The notes under the pieces are model-generated. The model made no database searches and was not told where the DNA came from. It saw nothing but the letters and a program-made list of their open reading frames with translations. A stretch of 64,000 nt of DNA, taken from Bryobacter aggregatus MPL3 (GTDB lineage: Bacteria; Acidobacteriota; Terriglobia; Bryobacterales; Bryobacteraceae). Both the position numbers and the translations under genes were made by a program. Position 1 is the stretch's first letter; every line of letters starts with the position of its first letter. Where the stretch lies: positions 2,914,001 to 2,978,000 of the forward strand of contig NZ_JNIF01000003.1 of the NCBI RefSeq assembly GCF_000702445.1. Reading direction: 5' to 3'. Shown here piece by piece: positions 1 through 8,546 of the stretch.

Positions 1-106
1 AATCTATCTCGACCACTTCGGCATCCGTTCCGAGTTCGACGTGCTGGCCGAGGAGCGCAGCGCGCGCGTCACCGGCGCGATCCAGCAGGCGCTCTTGCGA
101 ATCTAA
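1..106 (+). CDS. C-terminal end of an unidentified protein (5' end outside window)
   Basis: Reading from base 2, an open frame of 34 codons runs to the TAA at 104-106. Its composition (acidic and hydrophobic residues, ending QQALLRI) looks like a genuine coding tail rather than chance. The start and nearly all of the protein lie to the left of the window. The visible piece carries no motif I can assign, so no function is offered. Confidence 0.5.
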   Translation, partial: IYLDHFGIRSEFDVLAEERSARVTGAIQQALLRI

Positions 107-167
107 GAGAGACGGCGCATTCGTTACGCCGAATCCGCTGGATATCCCGAAAACGCTGGCTGATCTG

Positions 168-612
168 GTGGGTCGCTCGATCCTGATTGTGGAAGGCACA
201 GTCCGGAAGACCTACCCCTCACGAGAGACAAGTCCTCGCGCCTTCGAGACGGACGCAGTGATTGGCATCTCAAAAGTACTCAAGGGATCAAACCTCTCAG
301 AGGAGATTGTGATCTCTCAGCGTGGAGGAACTAATGATGGCGTTACCGTCAGCCCGGTTCAGTATTCTCTCGTAGAGAGTGGGACAAGATGCCTGTGGTT
401 TTTGACAGAAGATCAGCGGACGGATGCACCCTCCGATGGGAGAGCGGAAAAGGTTTTTTGTCACCGGAGCGTGGTCGGGAATGCTCTGCGTCGAGAATGA
501 CAAAATTCAAGTGAAGGCGCGGCAACCGGACCCCTTTCGTCTTCGCTATCAAGGTCAGACTTTAGAGCAGGTGAAGTCCGAGCTGCAAATGATCCTGTCG
601 AAAGCGCCTTGA
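168..612 (+). pseudogene. Frameshifted remnant of a small hypothetical gene
   Basis: Two adjacent plus-strand frames read as one protein. The first frame is already open from about base 107, can start at a GTG at 168, and reads VEGTVRKTYPSRE...WFLTEDQRTDAPSDG. Sense then passes to the next frame around 435-460, beside an A4/GG/T6 run, and continues VTGAWSGMLCVEND... to the stop at 610-612. In the first frame the translation after the junction turns into Cys/Arg/His-rich sequence and stops at 498-500. A single-base indel therefore breaks the gene. No ribosome site is obvious before the GTG and no ATG exists upstream, so the 5' end may also be lost. The product is not recognised. A sequencing error in the homopolymer is the main alternative. 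Confidence 0.5.
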
Positions 613-625
613 TGCCTGATCCACG

Positions 626-2134
626 CTAGAGCTTCAACTCCCAGCCTTTGCGGAAGTTCGGCTTCACGTACTTGTTGGCCTCGGCGCTATTGGTGAAGCG
701 CAGATTTTTGCTGTCCCAGTCGAGCTTGCCGGGGACGCGGAAAGCGATCACGCCGAGCAGCATCCATTCGGCGTAAGGCCCGGAAACACTGAAGTTTGAG
801 CAACTCGGGTCTCCGCCCTTGCAAGCGCGAGCCCAGTCGGTCATGTGGCCAGGCGAACGCGTCAGCAGTGGAGCCGGAAGCGTGTAATCCTTCCAGCGAT
901 CGGCCGGAAGCAGATGGACGCCCTCACCACGGCTGACGGTCGCCATCATGCCTTTGCTGCCCACAAACACGGCGCCATTGCCGGTGAGGATTCCCGGCTG
1001 CATGGGCGCCGAGGGCTCCCCATAAACTTTCACTCCCGGCCCTCCCGCTCCCATGCGCGGCGCATTCGGATCGCGAGGACGCGGCGGCCCGGCTGCTGCC
1101 GCCACGCGCCCGCGGCCTTTGTTGCCAAGATTGTCGCTCGGCGGCAGGATCATCTCGCTCTGCATTCCTGGCACATGATAAGCCTCAGGATCGGTCGGCT
1201 GCGTCGAATCATGCCAGAAGATCGAAACCGGCGGCATCTCGCCGCGAGCCGGGAAGTTGAAGCGCAGCACCGCGCGCACTGGGAAGCCATACTTGCTGCT
1301 CTTCTCGATCTGGATGCACTCGACACTCTCCGGCGCGCCCAGCATCAACGCCATGTTCACCGGCCCCATCGAATGGATGCCCCAGTTGCCGATCTGTCCA
1401 GTCCCAAAATCAAAGAAACCGCGCCAGTTGTAAGGCGCCAGCGCCTCATGAAAACTTTGCATCGGCGCGCCGCCCAGCCAAAGATCGTAGTTCAAGGTGT
1501 CGGGCACGCTCTTCTCGGGCAGCGGCGCTTGCAGGCCGGTCGGATGTGTCCCTGGCGTGCAGGACACATGCACTTCCTTCACATCGCCGATCTCGCCCGA
1601 CCACAGAATCTCGGAGGCCACCCGGATGCTCTCATGCGAATAGCCCTGATTGCCCATCTGCGTCGCCACCTTGTACTTGACGGCGGCATCGGCTAGCAGC
1701 CGCGCCTCCCAGGGCGTGCGCGTCAGCGGCTTTTCGACATAGACATGCTTGCCGCGCTGCATCGCCGCCAGGGCGACGGTCGCGTGCATGTGATCGGGAA
1801 TCCCAATTGTGCAGGCGTCGATGTTGGAGCCTTCCTTTTCCAGCATCACGCGGAAGTCCTTGTACTTGTTCGCCTTCGGGTACTTGGCGAAATTCGCCGC
1901 CGAGCGCGCCTCGTCAACGTCCACCATCGCAACAATGTTTTCGGTCTTGGCTGCCTCGTTCAGGATCACGCCGCCTTGGCCGCCACAGCCTACCGCGGCA
2001 ATGTTCAACTTGTTGTAGTAGGGTTTGTAGCCCAGCGCCTTGAGCGAGGCGATGGAGCCAAAGCCAGCAGCAGGGACGGCACCCGCAAGGACGCTGCCAT
2101 AGAAGAAGTAGCGACGGGAGATGGAGGAGGACAT
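626..2134 (-). CDS. Exported Gfo/Idh/MocA-family oxidoreductase
   Basis: About 502 residues. The ATG at 2134 is chosen because it gives MSSSISRRYFFYGS, a twin-arginine leader; the longer open frame runs back through the palindromic spacer. After the leader comes a Rossmann domain with a GCGGQGG nucleotide loop and the family VEKPL motif, which carries the conserved lysine of these NAD(P)-dependent sugar or inositol dehydrogenases. The C-terminal half is the usual alpha/beta substrate domain, interrupted by a Gly/Pro/Arg-rich stretch around residues 340-375 that looks like a disordered insert. Acidobacteria and Planctomycetes carry many such exported paralogues with unknown substrates. The gene is divergent from ffh across a 245-base palindrome-rich spacer. 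The family is clear and the substrate is not. Confidence 0.85.
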   Translation of the reverse strand: MSSSISRRYFFYGSVLAGAVPAAGFGSIASLKALGYKPYYNKLNIAAVGCGGQGGVILNEAAKTENIVAMVDVDEARSAANFAKYPKANKYKDFRVMLEKEGSNIDACTIGIPDHMHATVALAAMQRGKHVYVEKPLTRTPWEARLLADAAVKYKVATQMGNQGYSHESIRVASEILWSGEIGDVKEVHVSCTPGTHPTGLQAPLPEKSVPDTLNYDLWLGGAPMQSFHEALAPYNWRGFFDFGTGQIGNWGIHSMGPVNMALMLGAPESVECIQIEKSSKYGFPVRAVLRFNFPARGEMPPVSIFWHDSTQPTDPEAYHVPGMQSEMILPPSDNLGNKGRGRVAAAAGPPRPRDPNAPRMGAGGPGVKVYGEPSAPMQPGILTGNGAVFVGSKGMMATVSRGEGVHLLPADRWKDYTLPAPLLTRSPGHMTDWARACKGGDPSCSNFSVSGPYAEWMLLGVIAFRVPGKLDWDSKNLRFTNSAEANKYVKPNFRKGWELKL

Positions 2135-2176
2135 AGGGTTTCCGCCCATCAGTCTATACCCATATACCAGCGAAGA

Positions 2177-2204
2177 TGTGGTATCGAGGTACCTCGATAC
2201 CACA
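2177..2204. promoter_or_regulatory. 28-bp perfect palindrome with flanking half-site copies (candidate operator)
   Basis: Bases 2177-2190 are the exact reverse complement of 2191-2204, with the axis in GGTACC. The half-site GGTATCGA occurs at 2180-2187 and, inverted, at 2194-2201. It recurs at 2212-2219 and, inverted, at 2288-2295. Other dyads in the same spacer are 2233-2240 with 2246-2253 (8-bp arms) and GGTAT at 2274-2278 with ATACC at 2291-2295. The position between the divergent oxidoreductase and ffh, and the lack of a loop, suggest binding of a dimeric protein rather than a terminator. No regulator gene is adjacent, so the binding protein is unknown. Confidence 0.55.
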
Positions 2205-2379
2205 AGACAGTGGTATCGAAAGACCCTAGCCCCGAAAAATGTGATATTTTTCGCTCTCTGTACCGAGAGTTGCGGTATTTATCGATTTCGATACCAGGAG
2301 CTGCGGTACATACCAATCTCTGCTAAAATCACAGTTTTGGTCGATTCCTGCCCAGAATCCCGATACAGTCAGATGTTAA

Positions 2380-3771
2380 ATGTTCGATAGCTTAAGCGAC
2401 AAACTCCAGCGCGTCTTCAAAAACCTGCGCGGAGAAGGAAAACTCACCGAGGCCAACATGGAAATGGCCCTGAAGGAGATCCGTGTCGCTTTGCTCGAAG
2501 CGGACGTTCACTTCAAGGTCGTCAAAGAGCTGATTGAGTCGGTGAAGGTGAAGGCGCTCGGCGAAGAAGTGCTGAGTTCCCTCTCTCCTTCGCAGCAGGT
2601 CGTCAAGATCATCAAGGATGAGCTGGTTCGCCTGCTCGGCACGCATCAGTCGCGCTTGCGATTTGCGAACGAGCCTCCCACCGTCATCATGATCGTTGGG
2701 CTGCAGGGCTCCGGTAAGACCACCTCCACCTCCAAGCTCGCCAAGTACCTGATCCACAAGGAAAACAAGCGCCCGCAGCTCGTCTCGGTCGACGTCTATC
2801 GTCCCGCGGCGCGCCAGCAGCTCGGCGTATTGGCGAAGCAACTGAATATTCCGATCTACGACGGCAACGTCGACGACAAGCCGCTCGAACTCGTGCGTGG
2901 CGCCAAGATGGCTGCCGTGCGCGAAGGGCGCGATGTCATCCTCGTCGATACCGCCGGCCGTCTGCATATCGACGACGCGCTGATGCAGGAACTGCAGGAG
3001 TTGAAGGAATACCTCAACCCCACTGAAATCCTCTTCGTCGCCGACGCGATGACCGGTCAGGACGCCGTGCGTTCCGCCGACGAATTCAATAAGCGCCTCG
3101 GCATCACGGGCATCATCCTCACCAAGATGGATGGCGACGCCCGCGGCGGCGCTGCGCTTTCGGTGCGCCAGATCACTGGCCAGCCGCTCAAGTTTGTCGG
3201 CGTCGGCGAAAAGCCGGACGCCTTTGAAGCCTTTCACCCCGACCGCGTCGCGCAACGCATCCTCGGCATGGGCGATGTTCTCAGCCTGATTGAGAAGGTC
3301 GAATCCGCCATCGATGTGAAGGAAGCCGAGAAGATGCAGCGCAAGCTCATCGAGAACGATTTCTCGCTCGAAGACTTCCGCGACCAGCTCAAGCAGCTCC
3401 GCAAGCTCGGTCCTCTCGATTCCCTCATGGGCATGATTCCTGGCATGGGCCAGATGTCCAAGCAACTGAAGGAAGCGAAGATGGACGAGAGCGAGCTCAC
3501 CAAAATCGTCGCCATCATCGATTCGATGACGCCGCTCGAGCGGACCAATCACATGATCATCAATGGAGCTCGCCGTCGCCGCATTGCCAAGGGCAGCGGT
3601 ACGGAAGTCCAGGATGTGAACAATCTTTTGAAGCAGTACACCCAGGCCCGGAAGATGATGAAGTCCTTAACGGATTCATTCGGCGGGATGGGCGGCAAGC
3701 TTGGAGGCTCGATGGCAAAGCGCCTCGCCAAGATGGGCTTGCCTGGAATGGACGACCTGATGCGGCGCTAG
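2380..3771 (+). CDS. ffh: Signal recognition particle GTPase Ffh (SRP54)
   Basis: 463 residues, the normal size. It binds 4.5S RNA and signal sequences of nascent membrane proteins and delivers ribosomes to FtsY at the membrane. The order is an N-terminal four-helix domain (about 1-90), then the G domain with the P-loop GLQGSGKT at 107-114, DVYRPAA, DTAGR and TKMDGDARGG. The Met-rich M domain begins near residue 330 (SLMGMIPGM) and carries the RNA-binding SMTPLER...ARRRRIAKGSG segment. The ATG start is family-typical, although no clear ribosome site precedes it. It leads a run with rpsP, khpA, rimM, trmD and rplS, an arrangement seen in many bacteria. Confidence 0.98.
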   Translation: MFDSLSDKLQRVFKNLRGEGKLTEANMEMALKEIRVALLEADVHFKVVKELIESVKVKALGEEVLSSLSPSQQVVKIIKDELVRLLGTHQSRLRFANEPPTVIMIVGLQGSGKTTSTSKLAKYLIHKENKRPQLVSVDVYRPAARQQLGVLAKQLNIPIYDGNVDDKPLELVRGAKMAAVREGRDVILVDTAGRLHIDDALMQELQELKEYLNPTEILFVADAMTGQDAVRSADEFNKRLGITGIILTKMDGDARGGAALSVRQITGQPLKFVGVGEKPDAFEAFHPDRVAQRILGMGDVLSLIEKVESAIDVKEAEKMQRKLIENDFSLEDFRDQLKQLRKLGPLDSLMGMIPGMGQMSKQLKEAKMDESELTKIVAIIDSMTPLERTNHMIINGARRRRIAKGSGTEVQDVNNLLKQYTQARKMMKSLTDSFGGMGGKLGGSMAKRLAKMGLPGMDDLMRR

Positions 3772-3826
3772 TCTGCTCCGCAATCATCCCCGCACACGAA
3801 AAGCTTTTGTAGAGGAGAATAGAAGG

Positions 3827-4084
3827 ATGTTGATGATTCGTTTGGCGCGTTTTGGCTCAAAGAAGAAGCCGACCTACCGCGTCGTTGTGATCGAAAAAGA
3901 ACGCGCCCGCAATGGCCGCGCCGTTGAAATTGTTGGCCACTACAATCCGGTCTCGCAGCCCCAGGAAGTGGTCCTGAAGCTCGACCGTATCAATCATTGG
4001 GTGAAGAATGGCGCACAGCCTTCGGACACTGTGGCTCGCCTGATCCGCAAGTACCCGGTTCCGGAAGTTGTAGCTGCTGCTTAA
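3827..4084 (+). CDS. rpsP: 30S ribosomal protein S16
   Basis: 85 residues with the S16 signature: MIRLARFGSKKKPTYRVVV near the N-terminus and a GHYNP motif near residue 40. The protein is needed for assembly of the 5' domain of 16S rRNA. An AGAAGG element lies just before the ATG at 3827. A second in-frame ATG two codons later, giving MIRLAR, would match the commonest family start. It lies 55 bases after ffh and 27 before khpA in the conserved trmD-type operon. Confidence 0.98.
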   Translation: MLMIRLARFGSKKKPTYRVVVIEKERARNGRAVEIVGHYNPVSQPQEVVLKLDRINHWVKNGAQPSDTVARLIRKYPVPEVVAAA

Positions 4085-4111
4085 GCTTGTTCCCTAAAGG
4101 AGACCCACCGC

Positions 4112-4342
4112 ATGAAAGAACTTGTGGAAGAGATTGCTAAGGCGCTTGTCGATACTCCCGCTGCGGTAGTTGTCAAAGAAGTGGAAAGCGATCGCGGCAC
4201 AGTGCTGGAATTGCACGTGGCTCCTGAGGACATTGGAAAGATCATCGGAAAGCAAGGCCGCACGGCTCGTTGCATTCGCACTCTTTTGAGTGCGGGTGGA
4301 GCAAAGCTCGATCGTCGCTACGATCTTTCCATCCAGGAATAG
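4112..4342 (+). CDS. khpA: KH-domain RNA-binding protein KhpA
   Basis: 76 residues, essentially one KH domain, with the GxxG loop visible as IGKQGR around residues 45-50. Proteins of this family bind RNA, often with KhpB, and influence division and cell-wall genes in Gram-positives. Here the role is inferred from family and position only. The place between rpsP and rimM is the usual one. AAAGGAG at about 4096-4102 is a good ribosome site for the ATG at 4112. Confidence 0.93.
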   Translation: MKELVEEIAKALVDTPAAVVVKEVESDRGTVLELHVAPEDIGKIIGKQGRTARCIRTLLSAGGAKLDRRYDLSIQE

Positions 4343-4355
4343 ATTTGAGCGGACA

Positions 4356-4880
4356 ATGATTCCCGAAGGCTGGTTAACACTCGCCACCATCCTGAAGCCG
4401 CGAGGCAACAAGGGGGAAGTGCTGGTCAATCTGCTGACGGATGACATTGAGCGATTGCTCGAGGTGGAGTCTGTGAGCTGCTTTGAAGGCAACGGCAAAG
4501 AGCCGAAAGTCTTTGAAGTGGAAGAAGCCTGGATGCACCAGGATAAGGCGATCGTCAAGTTGGCCGGAATCGATTCGATCAACGATGCCGATACCTTACG
4601 CGGACTCGATCTCTGCATTCCACTCGGCGAGCGGCGGGAGCTGCGCGAAGGGGAAGTGTTTTTGAGCGACCTCATTGGTTGCCAGATCTTTGATCGGGCG
4701 GATGTCTTGCTTGGGACTGTGGCAGATGTCTACGAGGAAGGCTCTCAAGTTTGGCTCTCGATGGGGCCGGACGAGGTGCTGATTCCGTGGATTCCTGCTT
4801 TCTTCCCGGTACAGGATATTCCGAAGAAAAGGCTGGTCGCCGAGTTGCCCGATGGGCTGCTCGAAGTGAATCAGCAATGA
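4356..4880 (+). CDS. rimM: Ribosome maturation factor RimM
   Basis: About 174 residues from the ATG at 4356 (MIPEGWLTLATILKPRGNKGEV). The frame is open further upstream into khpA, but that part is only an overlap. RimM binds S19 and assists maturation of the 30S head. The N-terminal RimM barrel and the C-terminal PRC-barrel-like part (GTVADVYEEG...EVLIPWIPAF) are both recognisable. The stop overlaps the trmD start in ATGA, so translation is probably coupled. The gene order khpA-rimM-trmD-rplS is classic. Confidence 0.95.
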   Translation: MIPEGWLTLATILKPRGNKGEVLVNLLTDDIERLLEVESVSCFEGNGKEPKVFEVEEAWMHQDKAIVKLAGIDSINDADTLRGLDLCIPLGERRELREGEVFLSDLIGCQIFDRADVLLGTVADVYEEGSQVWLSMGPDEVLIPWIPAFFPVQDIPKKRLVAELPDGLLEVNQQ

Positions 4881-5620
4881 TCTTTCACATCTTGACGATT
4901 TTTCCGTCTTTCTTCGAAAGCACGCTGAAGTATGGCGTGGTCGCGAATGCAATCCAGGCGGGATTGATCGATGTCCGGGTGCACAATCTTCGCGATTGGA
5001 CCACGGACCGGCACCAGACCGTTGACGACCGTCCCTTTGGCGGCGGCGAGGGCATGGTGCTGAAGGTCGAACCGGTCTACCGGGCGATCCAGTCGATTCT
5101 TCCCCAGCGTTTTGCCGCCGCGAACGAAGAAGGCAAAAGTTTCTCCTCACGTGTCGTGCTGCTCTCGGCGCAGGGCAAGCGCTTTGATCAAGCTGCTGCC
5201 CGCGATTGCCGACGGTACGATGAGATCCTGCTCCTCTGTGGACGCTATGAAGGCGTTGACGAGCGGATCACCGACCATCTGGTGGACGACGAGTTCTCAA
5301 TCGGCGACTTTGTGTTGTCGGGCGGGGAACTGGGCGCTGCCTTGATTGTCGACGCGGTCGCGAGACTGGTTCCGGGGGTTCTCGGCAATCAGGCAAGCTC
5401 GCAATTCGAATCGTTCTCGGAGACAGACCGGGACGGTTCTCTTCTACTGGATTGTCCGCACTATACAAGACCGGCGGACTTCAACAGTTGGCGTGTTCCC
5501 GAGGTGCTCCTCGGTGGCAATCACGCCGCAATCAAGCGGTGGCGGCATGAAGCATCGCTCGCCAAGCGCGAAAAAAATCGGCCCGACTTAAGCGTCGGCG
5601 CAAAGGAAAGAGGCAATTGA
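4877..5620 (+). CDS. trmD: tRNA (guanine-37-N1)-methyltransferase TrmD
   Basis: 247 residues from the ATG at 4877, which overlaps the rimM stop. The enzyme methylates G37 of tRNAs using S-adenosylmethionine and prevents +1 frameshifting. The opening [14 protein letters not shown] and the knot region [13 protein letters not shown]...[13 protein letters not shown] are diagnostic of this SPOUT enzyme, as is [11 protein letters not shown]. The C-terminus ends in the usual basic tail. A longer in-frame start at 4751 would sit inside rimM and is rejected. Confidence 0.97.
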   Translation: MIFHILTIFPSFFESTLKYGVVANAIQAGLIDVRVHNLRDWTTDRHQTVDDRPFGGGEGMVLKVEPVYRAIQSILPQRFAAANEEGKSFSSRVVLLSAQGKRFDQAAARDCRRYDEILLLCGRYEGVDERITDHLVDDEFSIGDFVLSGGELGAALIVDAVARLVPGVLGNQASSQFESFSETDRDGSLLLDCPHYTRPADFNSWRVPEVLLGGNHAAIKRWRHEASLAKREKNRPDLSVGAKERGN

Positions 5621-5621
5621 A

Positions 5622-5972
5622 ATGCAACACCCGGCTCTGGCCAAGGTCTTAGAAAAATACAAACGCACCGATCACCCGAACTTCCGCATCGGTGACACCA
5701 TCAAAGTTTTTGTCCGCATCAAAGAAGGCGACAAGGAACGTACCCAGCTGTTTGAAGGCGTGCTGATCGCCCGCAAGAACACCGGCATGGGCGAGAATAT
5801 CGTCGTGCGCAAGATGACCTTCGGCACCGGCGTCGAGCGTATCTTCCCGATCCACGCTCCTGTTGTCGACCGCATCGAAATCGTCCGCACCGGCCAGGTT
5901 CGCAAGAGCAAGCTGTACTACTTGCGCGCACTCAAGGGCAAGGCTGCCCGTCTCAAGGAACGCAGAAAATAA
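5622..5972 (+). CDS. rplS: 50S ribosomal protein L19
   Basis: 116 residues with the L19 hallmarks: [31 protein letters not shown] and the C-terminal [24 protein letters not shown]19 lies at the 30S-50S interface. The start follows the trmD stop by one base, with AGAGG about nine bases before the ATG. This is the usual partner of trmD. Confidence 0.98.
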   Translation: MQHPALAKVLEKYKRTDHPNFRIGDTIKVFVRIKEGDKERTQLFEGVLIARKNTGMGENIVVRKMTFGTGVERIFPIHAPVVDRIEIVRTGQVRKSKLYYLRALKGKAARLKERRK

Positions 5973-5984
5973 AAGCCGAATTCT

Positions 5985-6617
5985 TTGCTCTGCTCTTTGC
6001 GCAAAGAAGCCCGCTTGCGGGCGAACGGATATGTCTCTCCGGCCGGCGTCGATGAAGCCGGCCGGGGTTGTTTATTTGGACCCGTTTCCGCAGCCGCAGT
6101 CATTCTTCCCCAGCGTTGCCGCATTGCCGGCATTCGCGATTCGAAAACCGTCCCCTACGAGGAACGTCTGACCCTAGCCCAACAGATCCGCGCCGAAGCC
6201 ATCGCCTACAGCGTCGCTTTTGCCAGTGTTGAGGAGATCCGCGAGATCAACATTCTCCAGGCCAGCCGCCTCGCCATGCTCCGGGCCGTACAAGCCCTCC
6301 AGCCCCAGCCCGATTTCCTCCTCGTCGATTTCGTCACGCTCGACACGCACATCCCCCAGGACAACATCGTCAAAGGCGATTCGATTTCCAAATCGATTGC
6401 CGCAGCCTCCATCCTGGCCAAGGTGGAACGGGATCTGTTGCTCGAGGAGCTTCACCAGCGCTTTCCGCATTACGGACTAGCCTCCAACAAAGGCTATGGA
6501 ACACCCGATCATCTGGCCGCGTTAAGAAAGTATGGGCCCACGCCCGAACATCGTCATGATTTTGCGCCGGTTCGCGAAGTGATGTATCTGCTGCAGCAGC
6601 AGGAACTGGAGCTGTGA
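5985..6617 (+). CDS. rnhB: Ribonuclease HII
   Basis: About 210 residues. It cleaves RNA in RNA-DNA hybrids and excises misincorporated ribonucleotides. The metal-binding GVDEAGRG (D23, E24) and the later LLVDFV (D115) and VKGDSISKSIAAASILAKV motifs are present. No ATG is available upstream of the catalytic motif. The TTG at 5985 gives an N-terminus (LRKEARLRANGY) of the length seen in RnhB, so it is preferred; TTGs at 5997 or 6015 are alternatives. The gene follows rplS by 12 bases and its TGA overlaps the next ATG (TGATG). Confidence 0.93.
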   Translation: MLCSLRKEARLRANGYVSPAGVDEAGRGCLFGPVSAAAVILPQRCRIAGIRDSKTVPYEERLTLAQQIRAEAIAYSVAFASVEEIREINILQASRLAMLRAVQALQPQPDFLLVDFVTLDTHIPQDNIVKGDSISKSIAAASILAKVERDLLLEELHQRFPHYGLASNKGYGTPDHLAALRKYGPTPEHRHDFAPVREVMYLLQQQELEL

Positions 6618-6904
6618 TGGAGTACCGCTGGTACCACAAGCTATCCGGCGTGCTCTACGTCGTGCTCTGCTTTGAGATCGGGATCTTTCTCATCTTTTTC
6701 CCCTGGAGCGAATACTGGAAGCCGAACATGCTTTCTAATTTCAGCCCGGAATGGGGCATGTTCTGGATGAATCCCTTCTTCCGTGGCGCGGTCAGCGGCA
6801 TTGGACTGATCAACATCTATTTCAGCGTTGTCGAGGCGTTTCGCCTGCGGCGCTTTGCGGTTTTGCCGGAGTCAGACGATGAGATTGAGAGGAGACCGGA
6901 ATGA
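6617..6904 (+). CDS. Small two-helix membrane protein, unknown function
   Basis: 95 residues from the ATG at 6617; a GTG one codon earlier is also in frame. Two hydrophobic segments are seen, near residues 8-28 and 53-75, joined by an aromatic-rich linker (WSEYW...SPEWGMFWMN). The tail is acidic. The start overlaps the rnhB stop and the stop overlaps the lepB start (ATGA), so it is translationally coupled to both. That placement hints at a membrane role linked to signal peptidase, but this is only context. Confidence 0.75.
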   Translation: MEYRWYHKLSGVLYVVLCFEIGIFLIFFPWSEYWKPNMLSNFSPEWGMFWMNPFFRGAVSGIGLINIYFSVVEAFRLRRFAVLPESDDEIERRPE

Positions 6905-7692
6905 AACAGCCGAACTTACAAATTGGCATGCTCGAGCGTTGGAATCGCGCCAGGCTGCAGCTTGCTGAGACGCAGCGCGGCATGATTGCCGAGTGGACCG
7001 TCACAGTGCTGATCCTGCTCTTTGCCACCACCACGCTGGCTCAGGCCTTCGTGATTCCTACCGGTTCGATGGAAGACACGCTGCTGGTGGGTGACCATCT
7101 GCTCGTGGACAAGCTCAGCTATTCACCCGCTGGTTCTTTCACCAAGCACTTGCTGCCGTATCAGGATGTGCAGCGCGGCGATATCATCGTCTTCCGTTAC
7201 CCTGAAGACATCAAACAGACCTATGTGAAGCGTGCGATCGGCCTGCCCGGGGATCACATTCGCATTGAAAACAAGCAACTCGTTTTAAACGGCAAGCAAG
7301 TCGCCGAGCCCTATAAGGTGCACAAGACTGGCTACATCGATTCGTATCGCGACAATTTCCCCTCCGAGCCGCTGATGCCGCTTTTCCCAGGTGGCAGACG
7401 GATGCTGCGCGAGAATGTGCAAGGTGGTGAACTTGTCGTTCCTGCCGGGGCCATTTTTGCGTTGGGGGACAATCGCGACGAATCCGAAGACAGCCGCTAT
7501 TGGGGTTTTGTCCCGCGCGAAAACATCGTTGGTAAGCCGCTGATCATTTACTGGTCCTATGAATCCACCCGGGAGAATCTTTCGGGCAGTCCCATCAATC
7601 CCGACCATCTGAAAGATCTGGCGCTGAATTTCTTCACGAAAACCCGCTGGGATCGTAGCTTCCAACTGGTGCGCGGCTATCCACTTCAATAG
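6901..7692 (+). CDS. lepB: Signal peptidase I, first of two tandem copies
   Basis: 263 residues. The enzyme removes signal peptides from exported proteins at the outer face of the inner membrane. A single N-terminal membrane segment (about 32-50) is followed by the catalytic serine in PTGSM (S56) and the general-base lysine in YVKRAIG (K110). The SPI signatures GDIIVFRYP and GDNRDESEDSRYWGFV follow. It starts within the stop of the upstream membrane protein and is followed after 33 bases by a second copy of the same length and organisation. Confidence 0.96.
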   Translation: MKQPNLQIGMLERWNRARLQLAETQRGMIAEWTVTVLILLFATTTLAQAFVIPTGSMEDTLLVGDHLLVDKLSYSPAGSFTKHLLPYQDVQRGDIIVFRYPEDIKQTYVKRAIGLPGDHIRIENKQLVLNGKQVAEPYKVHKTGYIDSYRDNFPSEPLMPLFPGGRRMLRENVQGGELVVPAGAIFALGDNRDESEDSRYWGFVPRENIVGKPLIIYWSYESTRENLSGSPINPDHLKDLALNFFTKTRWDRSFQLVRGYPLQ

Positions 7693-7725
7693 GGGATCCA
7701 CGATAATGACAAGAGAGCAGATTCA

Positions 7726-8538
7726 GTGAGCACTACAACTACGTCCCCTTCGCAACCCGTCCCGCAGCGTAGCGCATTCGAGCGTTGGAACGCCGCGCGG
7801 CTCCAACTGGCAGAGACCCAACGCGGCACCATCGGAGAGTGGACGGTGACGATTCTCCTGCTCCTCTTCGCCACCACAACGCTGGTGCAGGCCTTTGTCA
7901 TTCCCACCGGTTCGATGGAAGATACTCTGCTGATTGGCGACCATCTGCTGGTGGACAAGCTGACCTATTCCCCGAAGGGCAGCATCTCCAAGTATTTGCT
8001 CCCCTACCAGGACGTGAAGCGCGGTGACATCATTGTCTTCCGTTACCCCGAGGACATCAAGCAGACCTTCGTCAAGCGCGCCATTGGCGTGGCTGGCGAC
8101 CGCATTCGCATCGAGAACAAGCAACTCATCCTCAATGGCCGTCCGGTGCAGGAGCCCTACAAGTTCCATAAGACGGATTACTTTGATTCCTATCGCGACA
8201 ACTTCCCCTCCGAGCCGAACATGCGTGTATATCCTGGCGCCGAGGAGATGCTGAACAAGCACGTCAAGAACAACGAGATCATCGTTCCCGAGAACTGCAT
8301 CTTTGCCATGGGAGACAATCGCGATTCGTCGCTGGATAGCCGTTACTGGGGCTTTGTCCCGCGCGAGAACATCATTGGCAAGCCACTGATCATTTACTGG
8401 TCCTACGAGTCCTCGACCGACCGTCTGGCGGGCAGCCCGCTCAATCCGGAACATCTGAAAGATCTGGCTTTGAACTTCTTCTCGAAGACCCGCTGGAAGC
8501 GCACCTTCCAACTGGTGCGCGGCTACCCCCTCCAATAA
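7726..8538 (+). CDS. lepB: Signal peptidase I, second tandem copy
   Basis: 270 residues from a GTG at 7726. From residue 18 on it aligns without gaps to the upstream copy. It keeps the catalytic serine in PTGSM (S63) and lysine in FVKRAIG (K117), and the GDNRD motif. The difference is an N-terminal Ser/Thr/Pro/Gln extension of seven residues, plus divergence in the segment preceding GDNRD, which is substrate-facing in this family. Both copies therefore look active. A recent-to-intermediate gene duplication is the simplest origin. Confidence 0.95.
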   Translation: MSTTTTSPSQPVPQRSAFERWNAARLQLAETQRGTIGEWTVTILLLLFATTTLVQAFVIPTGSMEDTLLIGDHLLVDKLTYSPKGSISKYLLPYQDVKRGDIIVFRYPEDIKQTFVKRAIGVAGDRIRIENKQLILNGRPVQEPYKFHKTDYFDSYRDNFPSEPNMRVYPGAEEMLNKHVKNNEIIVPENCIFAMGDNRDSSLDSRYWGFVPRENIIGKPLIIYWSYESSTDRLAGSPLNPEHLKDLALNFFSKTRWKRTFQLVRGYPLQ

Positions 8539-8546
8539 CAATCGAC

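Noticed and set aside
845-1696. Long plus-strand open frame opposite the exported oxidoreductase
   Set aside because: Arg/His/Ala-rich translation typical of the complement of a GC-rich gene. The minus-strand frame has clear family motifs.
2392-3552. Minus-strand open frame opposite ffh
   Set aside because: Composition is the complement of ffh and shows no domain. ffh is unequivocal.
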